Source of the DNA: Spodoptera frugiperda
Lineage: Eukaryota > Arthropoda > Insecta > Lepidoptera > Noctuidae
Direction: 5' to 3'
Length of the DNA stretch: 64,000 nucleotides
Assembly (NCBI RefSeq): GCF_023101765.2
Contig: NC_064217.1
Coordinates: 7,723,788 to 7,787,787 of the forward strand
How positions within the stretch are numbered: position 1 is the first letter of the stretch; every line of letters starts with the position of its first letter. Of the stretch, positions 35,184 to 49,909 are shown one piece after another. The translations under genes and the position numbers were made by a program. Below the pieces are notes generated by a model. It made no database searches. It was not told where the DNA came from and worked only from the letters and a program-made list of their open reading frames with translations.

Positions 35184-38100
35184 AAAAATTTCAATAGTGG
35201 CATAAAATTGAGAATGATACCCTGATATATCATATAGGACTCACAAACTAACTTTACTGGCGAAAGCTATAGGTCATTTAGCTATGTTAATTATATCACA
35301 TAGAACTCACATCATAACTTTAGGGAAAAGTGGGGATTACAATTAGTAAAATGATCTATGTAGTTCGGAGAATAAATAGAACAATGTTCTAAACCTATAT
35401 GAAATCCGTGAACAGATCCATATGACACAAAGATCTGTTTGTCTAACAGTTACAAAAGAATTCTTGTCTCGTTATTGACGACTCACCTACTTTTAGGTGA
35501 AGAATGTCGATGTTATGCTGTCCGTTTTGGTTAAGCAAACACGAGGCTTCGAAATGGCTGGTTCATTTTATAGTTTGGTTTCTAATGTGTAGGTTTTTAT
35601 AGCCTAGAAGTACATAATGTTTTGTGGAATTTTCTATTCTACAATTCAATATAAGTATTTGCTATCGCACGAATTTCCTTCACATAAAAGTTCTTTTGTT
35701 AAGCGTTATAACAGTTACATCCTTATTACTACTTTTTCAAATAACTAAAAAAGATACAGTCAAGTTATCTAATAAATTTCGTATTGCTTATATCTAGTAC
35801 AATAAAGTACTTTTAAGTATAGTCTACAATTGAATTAACTATGTCTACAATCCGATAATTATATGCGAAACAACTCTAAACATTCCTTTTTTGGAAACAC
35901 CAATTATAGGCAAGCATTGAACGTCGATTTCACTACTCGCCATGAGTTTTGTTTACGATGGCGGCTGATATATGGTTTCCTAGATGCCATAGCATCTGTT
36001 TCCACAGCAATGTTAACTGACTCGCAGTAAAGTTTCATTGTCAAGTCAAATATTTATTGTAATTTATTCAGACTCTACAAAGTTTCTGAGTACGCATTAT
36101 GTCCTTACAATACGTATGTACACACATAACTCGCGGTTTCTATTCCAGAATTTGCATAACACTAAATATAAGGTCCGTTTAGCAGTACTGACGTTGGACG
36201 TATGTATGAGGTACTTTCGTTGTGTTTTTGTGGCTTTAACTTATAGTGTACCTGTTTGGAATGAAGGCTCTTTGTCCTGACGTAGGCTGGGTCAAGAATA
36301 ATGAATGATAAATCTAAGAAGTTTATTAATAAATCTTGCAAAATACGCATCTACGTCACGGAGTTTTGATTTACTCGCAGCTACAACAGTCGACTATTAA
36401 AAGCGAGTGAATCGCACACCTCTGCCTTCGTTTCATATGACTAACAACTAACAAAGAGCATCATTATAATAGTTGAAAAGATCCATCGCAATATGTTCCG
36501 TATCTGTATAAAAATACGGATGTTTTTATCATTTCAATGTGCGCTAGCAGCTGTTCCCGATGAATTGGAAGGAGGGAGTAACGGAACGGGAAAATTCTCA
36601 ATTTTAAAACAACTTCGAGAGCCGTCCCGGGATAATAGAATGTCACATCTTTACTTGTTGATAACTACAAGTTCTATCTCCTCTGCGATGAACTTTTCAA
36701 AAGACTAGATAACTTTGTTCTCATGTGGGATAAGAAAACGTTTGTGTATTTTCGATTCTTGTTGAAGTAATTCAAGCACTTAGGTGATACAAAACTCATT
36801 TTATTTGTCAAGCGACTGCAAGGTGGACTCCAAAATGATGTGTCTTTTAGTTGATTTCTAGAAATTACAATTTAGGTACATCTAAGAAATTAGTTTTAGA
36901 TTTGTTTAGCACGGTTTACAGTCAATATTACCACACAGTATCTTATAGTAATTCTAAATATTAACTCAGAATTCTTGACAAAAATATTTAATATCGGTTT
37001 AGAAAGACGTTACTCGAAGGCATCGTTCAAGAGATATTAATTTCGCATAGCTCTCTTACCAGTCCAGCAGTGCATCTTGTATGCAGTTGGAAATGTACGA
37101 TATTGCGCTGTGCAGTCAGGGCACGTAGTATTTTCAATCTATGCTATATTAATCTATAAGGTCTCCATTGAACCATGTAGATAGCATCTTGTATTTAGAA
37201 AAAAATAAACTGTAGAATCTTTGGAATAGAATAAAGTATAAAATACCCCAAGCTGAGCTGTAACACTTGCCTTGAAATAAACTGTCGTGCGTCATAGGCA
37301 GAACTGCGAAACTCGAATTATAACTTTATTTTTAATATGTTGATCTTTAAAATTTAAATTAATATAACCAAAAGTCAGTCATAACATAGCTATAACATTA
37401 ACAATTCTCTAACATTTGAAAGAACAACTTAATTTAAATTGACTTAACACAATTTGCATTCCGACCGATCTAGTTTTCTACATCCATGTTATGAATGAAC
37501 GCGTTGTAGAACGATTCAAGTCCATCAACCGCCTACGATTTGCGAGTCACTACTTCCGTGGGAGGTTATTGTGCTAGCTTCAATATCAAGTCCACAGAAA
37601 TGGAAACGTTAACGCGTGCGTTATGCAGACCTCGATTAAGGTCAATAGAGATTTTCTTGACGTGAAAGTAATATTGACATGGGTTTATGCAAAAGTCATC
37701 CTACATTGTTGAAACTAAGGTGACTTTTTCTTATTTTCTTAGTATTGCGTACTAAAGTGCGTAAGCATTATCCTACCTACCTACTAATAAACATCTTGGG
37801 AGCATTGTACTAAAATATGTAGGTAACAAACAGTGTCTAAAAATAAATAATTTCACCATCGACACTAAAAGTTTAATATCAAAACTTGTGCCAACATAAT
37901 GTCATAAAATTGTTTATCATAATTTCACAGTTAAAAGTTTTAATGGAGATGTTTACTAAGATATGACGTCACGTCTAATGTTAACACATCATTGGTCTAA
38001 GTATAGATACAGTTGCTTGCAACAATCATGGTAATGTAGATTATTTATCTATGTGTATACTTATGTTTAAGTTAGCTATGAACTATTTCAAAACATTACC

Positions 38101-38924
38101 TATTGCAGAATGTGGAACAGGTTGAAACAGTAACAATTAATTCAGATAATGTCAAAGTACCGAGATAAATTTGTAAAGGGATTTGCAACCACCTTTCGAA
38201 AAAGGTTTTATATAAAATGCTTGTTAATTAACAATTTAATTACATTACATTTGCTTATAAACTGATAACTGATTAATATAAACTCTGATATTAAACTATT
38301 TATATTATGTGCACACTGTACAGGTTATATAGAACACTATTAAATTACCACTGAAGAGTAGGTAGTAGAGTGTAGAGAGTAGAATACAAACTATGTAGTG
38401 AAGTGAGACTCAAAACAATTATTATTTATGTACACGCATACAACACAATAGACAACACATATAGTATAAAATCGAAGTACATAGGTGCCACATATTGCAA
38501 TTGTAATTTCTTCCTGTGGGCAGAATTAATATTATGTATTATTTATAATAAATAAACATTGCTTTTACAGAATATTCCGAATTCAGGTGTACAAATTTAC
38601 TTTATACAAAACTATTCGATAAATTTCATATCGATAATGGTAACCATGGACGCAGGTAAGATAAGTAATAAGTACGTACACTTCATTAAGATTGTGATTA
38701 AGTGCAACCTTTGGTACGGCATCGTGCGCTCGCCCATTATTTGATAATAACCTGTCACACTTCGAACGAATCGTAAACTTTAATACGTGCCCATCATTAG
38801 CTAATAAATATATGTTCGAACGTCCAACTGTTCGTGTCTCATCAACTGAGCTTTAGATTTTCTTGAACTTTGCACTTTTGGCGCTTAATATATGATTTTC
38901 TCTTGCAGGTAGGCTTGATGAGAA
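35184..38924. other. No gene seen
   Basis: A 71-codon plus frame at 36493-36708 starts with a hydrophobic stretch, but it has no family match and no splice context. Confidence 0.55.
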
Positions 38925-39122
38925 AATTCCATAATATCAGAATCCGTGGAACGCTAACGGTCGCGTTCCCGCAGGATAAAAACTAGCCTAAGTATTATTC
39001 CAGACCATAATATAGTCCAGTTTCAAAATTCAGTCCCGATCCTTTCAGCCGTTATGATGTGATTGAGTAACAAACATACACACAAATTCATAAACATTTG
39101 CATTTATATTATTAATAGAAAG
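38925..39122 (+). mobile_element. RTE-like LINE or SINE tail
   Basis: GTCGCGTTCCCGCAGGATAA, CCAGACCATAATATAGTCC, TCAGCCGTTATGATGTGATT, GAGTAACAAACATACACAC and a TTTATATTATTAATAG end. This is the 3' tail common in moth non-LTR families. No frame. Confidence 0.55.
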
Positions 39123-42100
39123 TTGGAAATTAGTTGTATTATCACTTCCTGAGAGGAATACGTCGAATTACAAGTCACTCTGTATAAATTCGCCATACTT
39201 TCCACGTTTTTATTTATACTTTTCTTCAGAAATGAACATTCATTTCTTAGAATGTCAAATGCATAACTTTTCCTTTTGACTGCGCCGCGGACGAGTAAAG
39301 AAATTCATTTCCTGACCACAGATATAAAACACGATGTCTTCTAGAAAAGACATTGTCATTTTAAAATGTCATTTTACGTAACTTAATATTTTAATTTTGG
39401 CTTCAAGGTTGCATTCGAAAACAGCTCAACAGAAATTCCTAATGTAGGATCACATTTTATAAATGAAAGAAAGAAAATATTTCGCCAGTAGAGCCTGTAG
39501 AGGTTGATACTCAGACACACCAACTTTTCACCGATTATGTGATTACATAGGACTGTTACGAAGGGCATTTGGCAGACACATATTTCCAAATATGTAATAA
39601 CGCTACAACTGATAATTTCGAAATAGATAAATCCAATAATAAATCCTTTGACCGAGTCCGGATTGAATAATATGATTTTGAACTAAACTCGAAAACGGTA
39701 GACAAGATGAATAATTTAATAACGACAGCAACTCTATTTTAGTATTAGTATACAGTTTACCTACAATACCTAATATCTAGGGTTCATGTTCATCGGACTT
39801 AGGTATACAGTCATAGGTACGTGTATTTTACTTGCTATCAATCCAGCGAGTTGAATCCGTTATCACAATTGCATTAGGAATCGATCAAGTAGAAATCAAT
39901 TGTGTGTGAAGATAAACATTTATACAATTTAGTTGTGGTTGTGTAATGCAGTAACCAATGAACGCAATAACTTATGGTTGTATTAAACTAACATGTGGAA
40001 GTTAAATAAGACAGTCAATAGAAAACAGTTAGACTACCGTGTATACCGAAGGGTTAAGAAAAGTCAATTATCAATTATTATATATCAATTAGGCGCACAT
40101 ATTATAAGAGATTGCCATAGATTTTTTCTAAAACCATTATCCCAACCCAAAGGCGCCTAGCTTTTTGGGGAGGTTTCTCCTTTGTTTTACCTCACTGACA
40201 TACAAAATAATAATAGTTTTATGGGGCACCGGGTCCTCTTAATAGACCTGCTCCGGTACAAACTAATAATAGTTGTATTCAGGTATTAAGTCCTAAACAA
40301 TTTGTGCAGTAACCAAACGCAATCATTACTTTAAGAACTCAGTCACACCTACATGGACGCGAGCAATCTTGAGAACCACCGACTATTTAATATTAACCCA
40401 ACGTTAAGCAAAAAGCGCACCAAATTGAAAAACCACTTCTAAAGTTTGAGATCAAAAGTTTCCCAGTTCAATCGAAATGGGAGTAGGTGCGGCAAAACTG
40501 CCAGGTTTCGTCTGCCGCCAATAGTTTTACCGGAGTCTCTTTAGATTCCCATTGCAACGAGTCCCACAAAGACCTTTTGTTGTCACTATGAAGCTGTACT
40601 TTTTCCGTATTGCTCCAGCCAAACTATATAAATTACTGTTGCTATTTTGTTAATCATGTAAGGACTGAGACTTTGGATATTTAGGTTATACTAAGTATCT
40701 GTTATTTTGGCAAGCAGATTTACAATTCAAGGAAAAGAAACTAGGTATTGATAAATTCAAAGTGCATTTTCACAGCACATCAGAATAAGAGTCATATCCA
40801 ATGTCGTATATTCCTACAAATTGATGTATCATGACATTTTCCAAGTCTAGTTTAAAGTAAACGTAAGGAATTAAACAAATTTTGTGTCCTTTAAAATACA
40901 TACAGATTAATTCGAGCAAAACCGACCACATAACACACGACAAAATGACACATATAACACTTTAACGAAAAAAGAAACCGACTAACAAACATCGAAACAT
41001 CGAAGTTCCACTCAGCTTTCGCTGGAAACAACATCGACATTCAATCAATAAAGCCAATCTAACCTCAATTTGATAACCGCGTTCGTCATGCCATAATTCA
41101 CGACGTACGCATGCCCGTAGCATATGTACGGGACAAAAACGAGCACCTCTATCTAGCTTATGCTAGGCCAACACGGTTCATTAGTCAAACCCACGCGCTG
41201 CGACAATACAATGAACACTATTGTTTACCGATGTCGTAATATGCACGTTTGATTTAGATCCAAGCTATCAGGAGTGTGGAGAAAGCTTGATTGCATCTCA
41301 ACTTCGGTATTCAGGAAGCATGTGAGAATGACGTCATTGGACATGTTGTTTGTATCCAAAATATCGTAATAGCTGCTAACGACCAAACTAACATTTGTAA
41401 ATTAGTTATATGTAAACTTTTTTCCTTTTTTGAAATAAATTTTCAGTTGCTTGCGTTTAAACAATGGAAAACGTTGTTTCATTTTAGGACATACTATCTG
41501 TACCTATAATGCATGGAACGGCGATTGAACACAATTTTCCAATATGAAAAAAAAATCTGCGTACGTTTCATAGGTATCGTGAAAAACGAAGATAATTATA
41601 TCAAACTGGCGAAAAAGGTAAGGTATACCAAAAATTGAAGTTTAAATTGAATTCATCAAGTACGCAGCCAGGCTTTTAAGGATCTTCAGCGGCAGGAAAT
41701 TATTTTAAACGTTAGAAACTTATCGACCCTTTTCTTTGGCTTGTTGGAGACAGGCAGGTTGCTTTGGAAAATATTACCCACCGTCATATTTTTCATGGGA
41801 AAGTTTTATATCATCATAAAAATATCGTCCTGTAAATAGCATACCAGTGAAAAAAAACATAGGTACCGCACACAAGAAAGTATTTAGTATTAATCACTAC
41901 GCTAACACAAGATATTTTCAAACACAAATCTCTTATTGCATTCATGAGTTACATAAGTAGTAGTAATTAGACGAAGAAATCAATAATTATGATTATTTAT
42001 CAGCCAGATTCTCAACTGATGTGATAATGCACTTGAAGAGTCCACATATAAACACTAAAGGTTTAAAAAATACTAGCCTCAGAAATTAAACCTTACAACA

Positions 42101-42614
42101 AAATGCATAAACATTCCATTGCGTGTTCAACAAAAAAGTAGGGAGTTAAAATAGATTGCAGTAGTGCACTAGTTACAAGTCCCCTCATCGATCTCTTACA
42201 ACCTCTAGTGGGTGATCCATTTCCCACCGGTGACAATACGAACAACACTCCACAATTCATGTTCTCCTTTATTTGCCGGTCAAGTCGAGAATAAATCTTT
42301 CATTCAAGTACCTTATACAAAGTGTAAACATTTCAACAACAACTTTTACTATGAAATTATACGTTTTTAAAACATGTTTCGTTGTTAGTGAAAGTGGTAT
42401 GATTATAGTTTCGATTTATGTGTATTAGAAGGAACGTTTTCCGTTATTTCTTTTGATTTAAATATATGAATACATAGGGCACTTGTGTCTGGTAGATATA
42501 ATAACAGACAGAGCATGTATCAAAACCAGTAATAACAAATATCGAACATTATAAACTCTAAATATTAATCACGTTCTTGTTCGAATAACCACTTCAAAAA
42601 TAAAATAAAAATAA
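39123..42614. other. No gene seen apart from the 40.1-kb repeat
   Basis: AT-rich with frames of 60-72 codons, none recognised. Confidence 0.55.
40130..40270. repeat. Probable interspersed repeat, unclassified
   Basis: AAAGGCGCCTAGCTTTTTGG, GGCACCGGGTCCTCTTAATA, GACCTGCTCCGGTACAAAC. Composition stands out from the AT-rich surroundings and AATAATAGTT occurs twice. Single copy in this window. Confidence 0.3.
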
Positions 42615-42850
42615 TTCTAAAACTACGTCAAACGAGAACCTACCACGGACAATACGTAAAACACGTGTTAAAGTGTGAACCTCCTTTTATTAAGTCGGGT
42701 AATATACCTTAATCTTACTAAGTCTGACAAATACTATGCCGAAAACCGCATCAAAAATCGGTTTGCCAAAGGCAATGGAACCACGTAAAACATACTTACA
42801 CACAACAGATCAAACTGAGGACCTCCATTTATCGAAGTCGGTTAATAATT
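42615..42850. repeat. Two decayed copies of a repeat edge (CCTCC..GAAGTCGGTTA)
   Basis: GTGAACCTCCTTTTATTAAG TCGGGTA at ~42678 and GAGGACCTCCATTTATCGAA GTCGGTTA at ~42819. Each is preceded by ACGTAAAACA and an AAACCG/AATCGG segment. Same edge as, reversed, at 22306. Confidence 0.45.
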
Positions 42851-45800
42851 ACGATCAAACTCCAATTAGAGAATAGACTTAAATAGCTCTTAACTTTTAT
42901 ATCTAAATACTACTCGATAGAAGCACAGAAGTTATAAACAAGTCATCGTTTACTACAGCCGTTGGTCGTTGCAACCCGTTTCCCAGCTGGCATTACAAAC
43001 AGCTGATACAATCTATATTCCCTTTCAATCCCCATCCAAGAAGACAAGAACATAAATCTTACATTACACTCATTTTATTATATTATATTTTTATAACGCA
43101 CTTCGATGTTACATAGTTTTGCATCCGTTTACAGCCTCCGGTAAAATATAATAAAGATTCCAAAAATAAACGTGAAAAAAGTACAATGTGTTTAATAGGT
43201 AAAAAAAAAATATTCTTGCTGTTTTCTTCGAGGAAACGTGAGGAAGGAATGAATTAATGAATTTTCTTATACCTAGGTATGTTAAGCTCGTATGTACCTA
43301 CACTACATGAGCACCATATAGACCTATCATATTCATATAAACTTATCACATATACTCCTATGAATTTAGTAAATTCAAAATCTATTTAAAGCGTACGTAT
43401 AGATACTTAGTTGAAATAATTTATATTGTTGTTTAAAAGCTTTTACTACTACTGTATGTAATCATTTAAATTTTAATAACACTTGGTATTTATGTAAATA
43501 ATGTACACAATACAATGGTATTCACGCGCTATTGCATTTTACGGTCAATTGGTTCAAAATTGAATACAACAGAATATCATTTAAACTACTAATTGATTGA
43601 ATAATAAAATTGCTTTTTCTTATGCAAAGTTCTTCCATTCGTTGCTTTTTTATTTAATACACTACACTTTTTTGCTTTAAGATGGCATTTTTTGTTGGTT
43701 CGAAACGTTTAGGAATTATGTAAATGAAACATTTATCTGCTACTGTTCACATTAATCTCTACAACATCGTAACTGCGTAGGTCAGTATCTGACAAACATT
43801 AATTTGAAAAATCATTGTGGGCGATAATGGGCGTTATCTAAAATTCTTCTACTTTCCCTTTATTAAGATAAAACAAAGAAAAATAGAAGTTTAACTTTCC
43901 AATTCTTTGAAAATTAAGATTTTCTTATCAGATACTTAGCTTAACTCGATTCCTAGTCGAACCTTAGAAGTAGCAAAAACAACCAAAGTTACGCCAAAAA
44001 TGGCAGACAAGCTTCAAAAAACCACAATCTAAATTACATTTGCTTCAATAAATACACACAACACTTCAACATCAACGATTCTAGTCAATTACGAATCATT
44101 ATTTAATTCGACAAAAATAGCCTTAAATCAATAACTCGAACATTTATTTAAATACGTGTTCAAACTATTAAAACAACACTGACTTATTATACTAAACGTT
44201 AAAGATGTTAGTAATGGACTCTTTGGCAAATCAATTGGCTACACAAACACGTATATATAAATATAATGACTAGGTACACAAGCGGTGTCGTTGACCCCTA
44301 AACTACTCGAGTTACAGTTAATAATTAATAAAACAACGGTATACAGCTTGAAGAGCGAAGCACGCGATGTAGGTACTACCTACAAGAAGAAGAAAAAATT
44401 GGTGTAACGAAAAAGAAATCAAATGGTCCCTTTTTGTTAGTTTAGAAAATGTATTAGATGCTCTGTGTTTTTGTAGGGTATATTGTGTATTGTGAACCTG
44501 AAATTATAAAACACCTTTATACGTCTATGGCCACTAGTCTTCTGCTAATCGTTGACATCATTATGTCAACATTAGTATTGACTAAATCATGAAATGAAAT
44601 TCGTTAAAAAATCTGCTTTTCCCTTTCTCATGAAAACTAACTACCGTAAAGCTCTGATTTAGCTTAACGGAAAAGAAAAATAAAGTAATGAAATCTTAAA
44701 TGGAAGAAATTGCTATAAAAATGAAAACAGGTTTATGAAATACATTTTAAATACAAAATGAATTCAATAAAAACCATTTTCAATTGCATTAGATGCAGCA
44801 GATTGACTGGAAAATAAACACCGGAAGCGTTTATTATAACATGAGCATCTTGATCCAGGAAATTGTGTAAAATATGAACTGTATGTGCACACGATCTGCG
44901 CTGGAGCATGCATAAACATTACATAGCATTCGTCATGTGAATGCATGCATTGTCGGTCAGCACCAACCTGAAAATAGAATTTTTATGAGGGAACTGTCAG
45001 ACGGCCGTATGTACCCAAGTATTCGTGAACATGCGCACTAGTTATGAATAAAGATGATGGACTTTATTAAGGTACTTGGAGGTTTCATCAGACTTATAAG
45101 ACTGTCAAAGAGATAAAGCCCAATAACCGTCTTTAACACAAAAAAATACCTTAAATACATCTGAGTGAGCTTAAAACACGCAAAGAAAAGGTAGATTGAG
45201 AGTGTGTCACTAAAATATAAGTAAACATTAATAAACTAGACTAGAAAGCAGAACGGGAAAAAGTTTGAAGACCTACATAATATGCACCAGAAACTTAGGT
45301 AACCAAATAATACCATTGGTTCAAGACGTAACGCTATTTCAAATCTTAAGACACAATACAAATCTCGAATCACCGGTCACAGGCGTGAAAAGAGAATTGG
45401 TTTAAAAGCAGTAGAGGTGTGACTGAATGCCACAATAGCATCAGCGCGGCTCAGGTCATAGGTGACGTAATTAAACCCTCAAGTGTGGCAAAGTGCAACA
45501 ATGGGTGTTTGTTGGCGAAGTGTCGCGATGCTCATTAGATGGAGCGTGAGGACGTTAATGAGGGGCGATGGTATCGCCACCGCCCGTAGCGGTCGCATAC
45601 TTTCACTTCTTAAGGGCAATGCTGACTCCCAGCGATGTGTGTTCACTTGACGCGATTGAGATCTTTGTCGGTAAAGCTTTAGACTAAACGGATTATCATA
45701 AAGAAGATTAGGTATAGTCCGTGAACAACAACTAATCCTATTATTTACAATTATGTACTTGTTACTCAAGTATCTACTGAAACCTAAACATTGCTGAATG

Positions 45801-48657
45801 CTGACGCAGTACCAAATATGTACCTGTAGTAAAAAGTAGTCCAGCGCACAAAATGTAACGTTATTATTAAAACAAAAACCATAATGTAATCATTGTTCTA
45901 GTTTAGAACAAACAAGTTGAATATTGTATTAGTATACAAAACAGTACAGCCCACACAATCCCGAATAATATTTCAGTGCCGCGTAGGCATTATGTCTAGG
46001 AGGCATTGACTCGAGTGACGCAGCGGCAGCGTGGAGGCTCTGCGTGTCATACGTGTTTGCTGTTGATACACTAATTAGTTGTTATTATCGTCTTTACTCA
46101 AGCCCAGCGTACCGTGTTTACAACGATACTCCTCTTTACTGCTAATGTTTCAATTATACTAAACTCCAGTAACTTTACACTGTACGAGTACCATGGAAGT
46201 TTCCCATCTAGTTTGAATATTCACAATTTTGACCTCATAAATAAAGCTTACAGCGAATCATGATAAACAAAACAATATTTCCCATAAAGGGCGTAGGGGA
46301 ATCTGTTGTAATGGCACGATTTCATATCCATTGTGGCTTTAAGCCGCGTTCATGTTGAAAGACATGGATATCGGAAGTTCCGCTCTCCCGCCTGCGCTTG
46401 CACACCACAATACGTGAAATGCAAGTAGGTAGGTAACTAGGTAAAAGGTGAGTGATCTCGGAACGCGCCGAGCACGCCGCCCGGGCTAGACTTATCAACG
46501 CTTTCCCGGCTTTACACACAAAAACTTAATACAAACGCGTAATCGTTGATCTTGGACTAGTTTACACGCACGCGTTTCAGGGTAAAACACACTATAGTCG
46601 TGATACAATGAAGCGAGCAATTACATCACTGCGGTAGCAATGGTGTATAATTGGCTGCGTTCATCGACTACTCATTAAGCGTAAAATTATTCCCAGCCGC
46701 TGACACGGCAGGTGCTCTGTCTGGTTCTGTACCCGCACCATCGATGGGTAAATAGAGAAAAACAATCAACGGCCAACGTCGGTCATCCGCGGCAGTGCGA
46801 GACGTTCTTTATGCGCAAAAAATGGACAAGCGCGAATCGATCGCGTGGACAATATGCGCGTAGCTGCAGTTTACTGTTTTTGTTTTGTTTACATTATGGT
46901 GTCGTTTTTGTTGCTCTTATTGCCACTGTAACATGTTTTTCCCTAGTTAGATAATTTAATAGACGCTTGCTAAACAAACCTGAATATTTTTTTAAGTTGG
47001 CTACGATTTCGCGACGACTACTCAACCGCTACGAGGGGTACTTATTTCGTTCACCATCGAAAGAAACTCATAAATACCGTAAGACTACAAAAGACGTAAA
47101 TAATTAAGAAGAAAATTTTATAATTCCCCTTTTGATCCCGCTGAACCCTAAAGCACATCTAAATATTACAGCATAATTGCCAGGGGATGTCTCGAATAAA
47201 TTACTGAGGATTACTTACCCGACAGAAATGTTGCTTCTGCCTCAAGAACATAGAAATAACGACTGAGCATTATACTTGGATATGATTCTTATCGTCTTGG
47301 CCCACGTCTTCTCATTAGATCTTCAAAGATAGGCGACTATTATATTATATTTCTTAATACGCATGCTAAGCTTATGCTTGCAAAACACCGCCAATTCTAG
47401 TTATTTTGGTCCTTGAATACGTTTTGTGAGATTAAAATGGATATGTAAATGAAAGATCCTACGTATTTACATTACAATAAAAATTAGTCAATTATCTTAA
47501 GAGAATAAACAAAAGAACTTTACTTACAACTTTAACGAGTAGCTAATTAAATAAATAGACGTGTAGATATATAAAAATTCTCAACTATAATAGGTACTTC
47601 ACACCTGTCATCTAACTAGTCCCATAAAATAGAGTCCATTGCCATTTATGTCCTCATGCTAAAACTATCGATAACTAACAAGTGACACCAGTACAAATCG
47701 GAATCCTACAAAGAATTAAAATATTAAGCAAATAGGTACATAGAATTATTAATATTACGAATAAGTTCATAACGTTTGCTGAGCGTGAAATCGAGTTGAA
47801 TTTGTAATAATTATTCCAAGTCAGCATCTCATATTATTGTTAACGATTGCAAATTATTCTTGTCTGTACCAACACGAGTCTGAGTTGAGCATCGAGTCGA
47901 GCCAAACGTGATTTTCATCCTTACATCACACCGTGATAAATTGCCATCATCAGACTATACTGGGAACTGACCAACTGTGATGAATGCCTAATAACTAGGT
48001 GTAGTAGGTACAAGTCTGTATTTTCGACACTAGTGTTTAAACTTCATGGTTGCAGTACGTCTATTTATTTTTAACAGATGTATAACTCATGTTACATTCC
48101 GCAATCAACAAATTGTTCTTACGAGTTGTAAACATTCCTATGATGTAAGTTTTGTTTGGTAGAGTTCTTTCTTCCGATATTTTTTCGTTTACTTTAGGGT
48201 TGAGATTTGGGACTGGTGCTGAGATCAGACTTCAACCTATTTTCGACTTAGGTAATAGTTATATAGTTTAATTTTTACATAAGTAGAGCGATTTCTTCCA
48301 CAATTCATAATTCGTATTGTCTTTTTACATTGTCACACTCCTTATCTATTACGAAACAAGAAATATTACACAGACGACATTAAAATTAGACGACATTAGA
48401 ATTAAAACAGCGACATTAAAAAGACCTACCTACGTATTGTTCAAACATTTCTCAATTGGCCGCCGGCGAAGGCGTAAACACCAGATATGGCGCTCTCGTG
48501 AACAGTAATCTACATGTACCTACTACCGAGAGAAGGTACATGAGTAAATAATGTAACATTGTGTAAACAAAGATGAGGCGAATCCATCATTAGATACATA
48601 TTTACTGAGATAAATATGTAACTTTTAGTAAGTACAACGTAATATTTCATTGTTTCA
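42851..48657. other. No gene seen; mildly GC-richer patches
   Basis: 45420-45670, 46330-46510 and 46690-46880 are richer in GC than the surroundings, with unrecognised frames of 65-96 codons. GGCGATGGTATCGCC near 45564 is a small palindrome. Possible regulatory DNA. Confidence 0.5.
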
Positions 48658-48776
48658 GAGCTGCGTATTATTTAGCGGGTTGACCGGGACTCCGGCTCTA
48701 AAAGCAGTCTGACACTCCCTCTCGCCTCGCCTAAGGGGAAAGAAGTCATTGACTATTTTTCCCTGTCAAAAAACAA
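48658..48776 (+). mobile_element. SINE fragment (same family) with internal deletion
   Basis: GAGCTGCG, TAGCGGGTTGACCGGGACTC, then a deletion that joins AAAAGCAG directly to TCTGACACTCCCTCTCGCC. Ends CCCTGTCAAAAAAC. Confidence 0.72.
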
Positions 48777-49865
48777 TATTTCATTGTGTTTAACTACTAT
48801 GAGCCCTAACTTAACTTGAAACTAGTCGTGCCGCCTTGTCGAACACTTACAAGAATAACTTACTACACTTACGAGCCACTGATAGATATAAATAAATTAC
48901 ATCCAGTCTAAATATACCCACAAAATAATATTCCATTATTCCCAGATTAGGAACAAAGCAAGGAAAGTTAAAGCAATTATTGAGCAAATTCGAAATTGGC
49001 AGGCAAAAGGTAAACAGAGGCTGAGAGCTCTAACAACTTTTATGGCACTTGTGCGCCAGTTTCAAAACTAACTTCGATATCGAAACTGAACTTTATATAC
49101 CATATCGAGACGGAGAGCTGCACGATATAGTGAAATACAGGCTTCCTACAGATACAAATAACAGAAATATTATTGGATTTTTCGCAAAGCAACGTCACGC
49201 CTTTTATCTAGTAAGTTCTCGGTAGTAGCACGTCTGTCATAAAAATGGCCATTATGAATAAAGTTCTATGTAGGTATCTGTGTGTGATCCACAAATGGTT
49301 GCTTCGTTCCAATCGCTCCGTTCCAAAACGCACCCACGACACAGGAAAAAATCCTAGTGTGTGCAACGTTTTTTAAAAAAGAAATTATACTTTTCTGTTA
49401 GTACAATTTTGGAAGATGCCTAGTGAATGACAATAGACTCATCCCGTTTTACATACACGTAACTATGTATTCAATAAAGAATTTAAGAACTAACTATATT
49501 CTTACAGGCCTTTTAATGTCGCGCCTATCACACGCGAACATTACAAATGTGGATAGACGTCAAGGGTTTTGAGTTGATATACCATTAAGTCCAACTCGTG
49601 TCCAAACTATTTGTTCGTCCGTTACCTTGACCTGTCCACGGCCTTGTCACTAATCGTGGTACAAGATATTATACTTCACAAACACATTAGTATTACATAA
49701 CTCAAAAGGTTAAATAGAAAATTCCTGTCATATGTTAACGTATTTTAACTGAGAATAATGAATTACATAACACCACGTGTCCATTATCTAAGAGGCAAAC
49801 ATAATTAGGTGACTAATCAACCAAATATTCACCAGTTAAATACATGATCAAGTTATTCCATTAAG

Positions 49866-49909
49866 AAACGAATAACATAGTTTAGATTGAAAAACTATGT
49901 TATTCGTTT
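49866..49909. repeat. Perfect 18-bp stem hairpin
   Basis: AAACGAATAACATAGTTT, an 8-base loop, then AAACTATGTTATTCGTTT. Too short for a typical pre-miRNA stem as it stands. No extension of pairing outside. Confidence 0.65.

Noticed and set aside
36493..36708. 71-codon frame with a hydrophobic start resembling a signal peptide
   Set aside because: Short, no cysteine pattern or family, no supporting splice sites. Hydrophobic starts are common by chance in AT-rich DNA.
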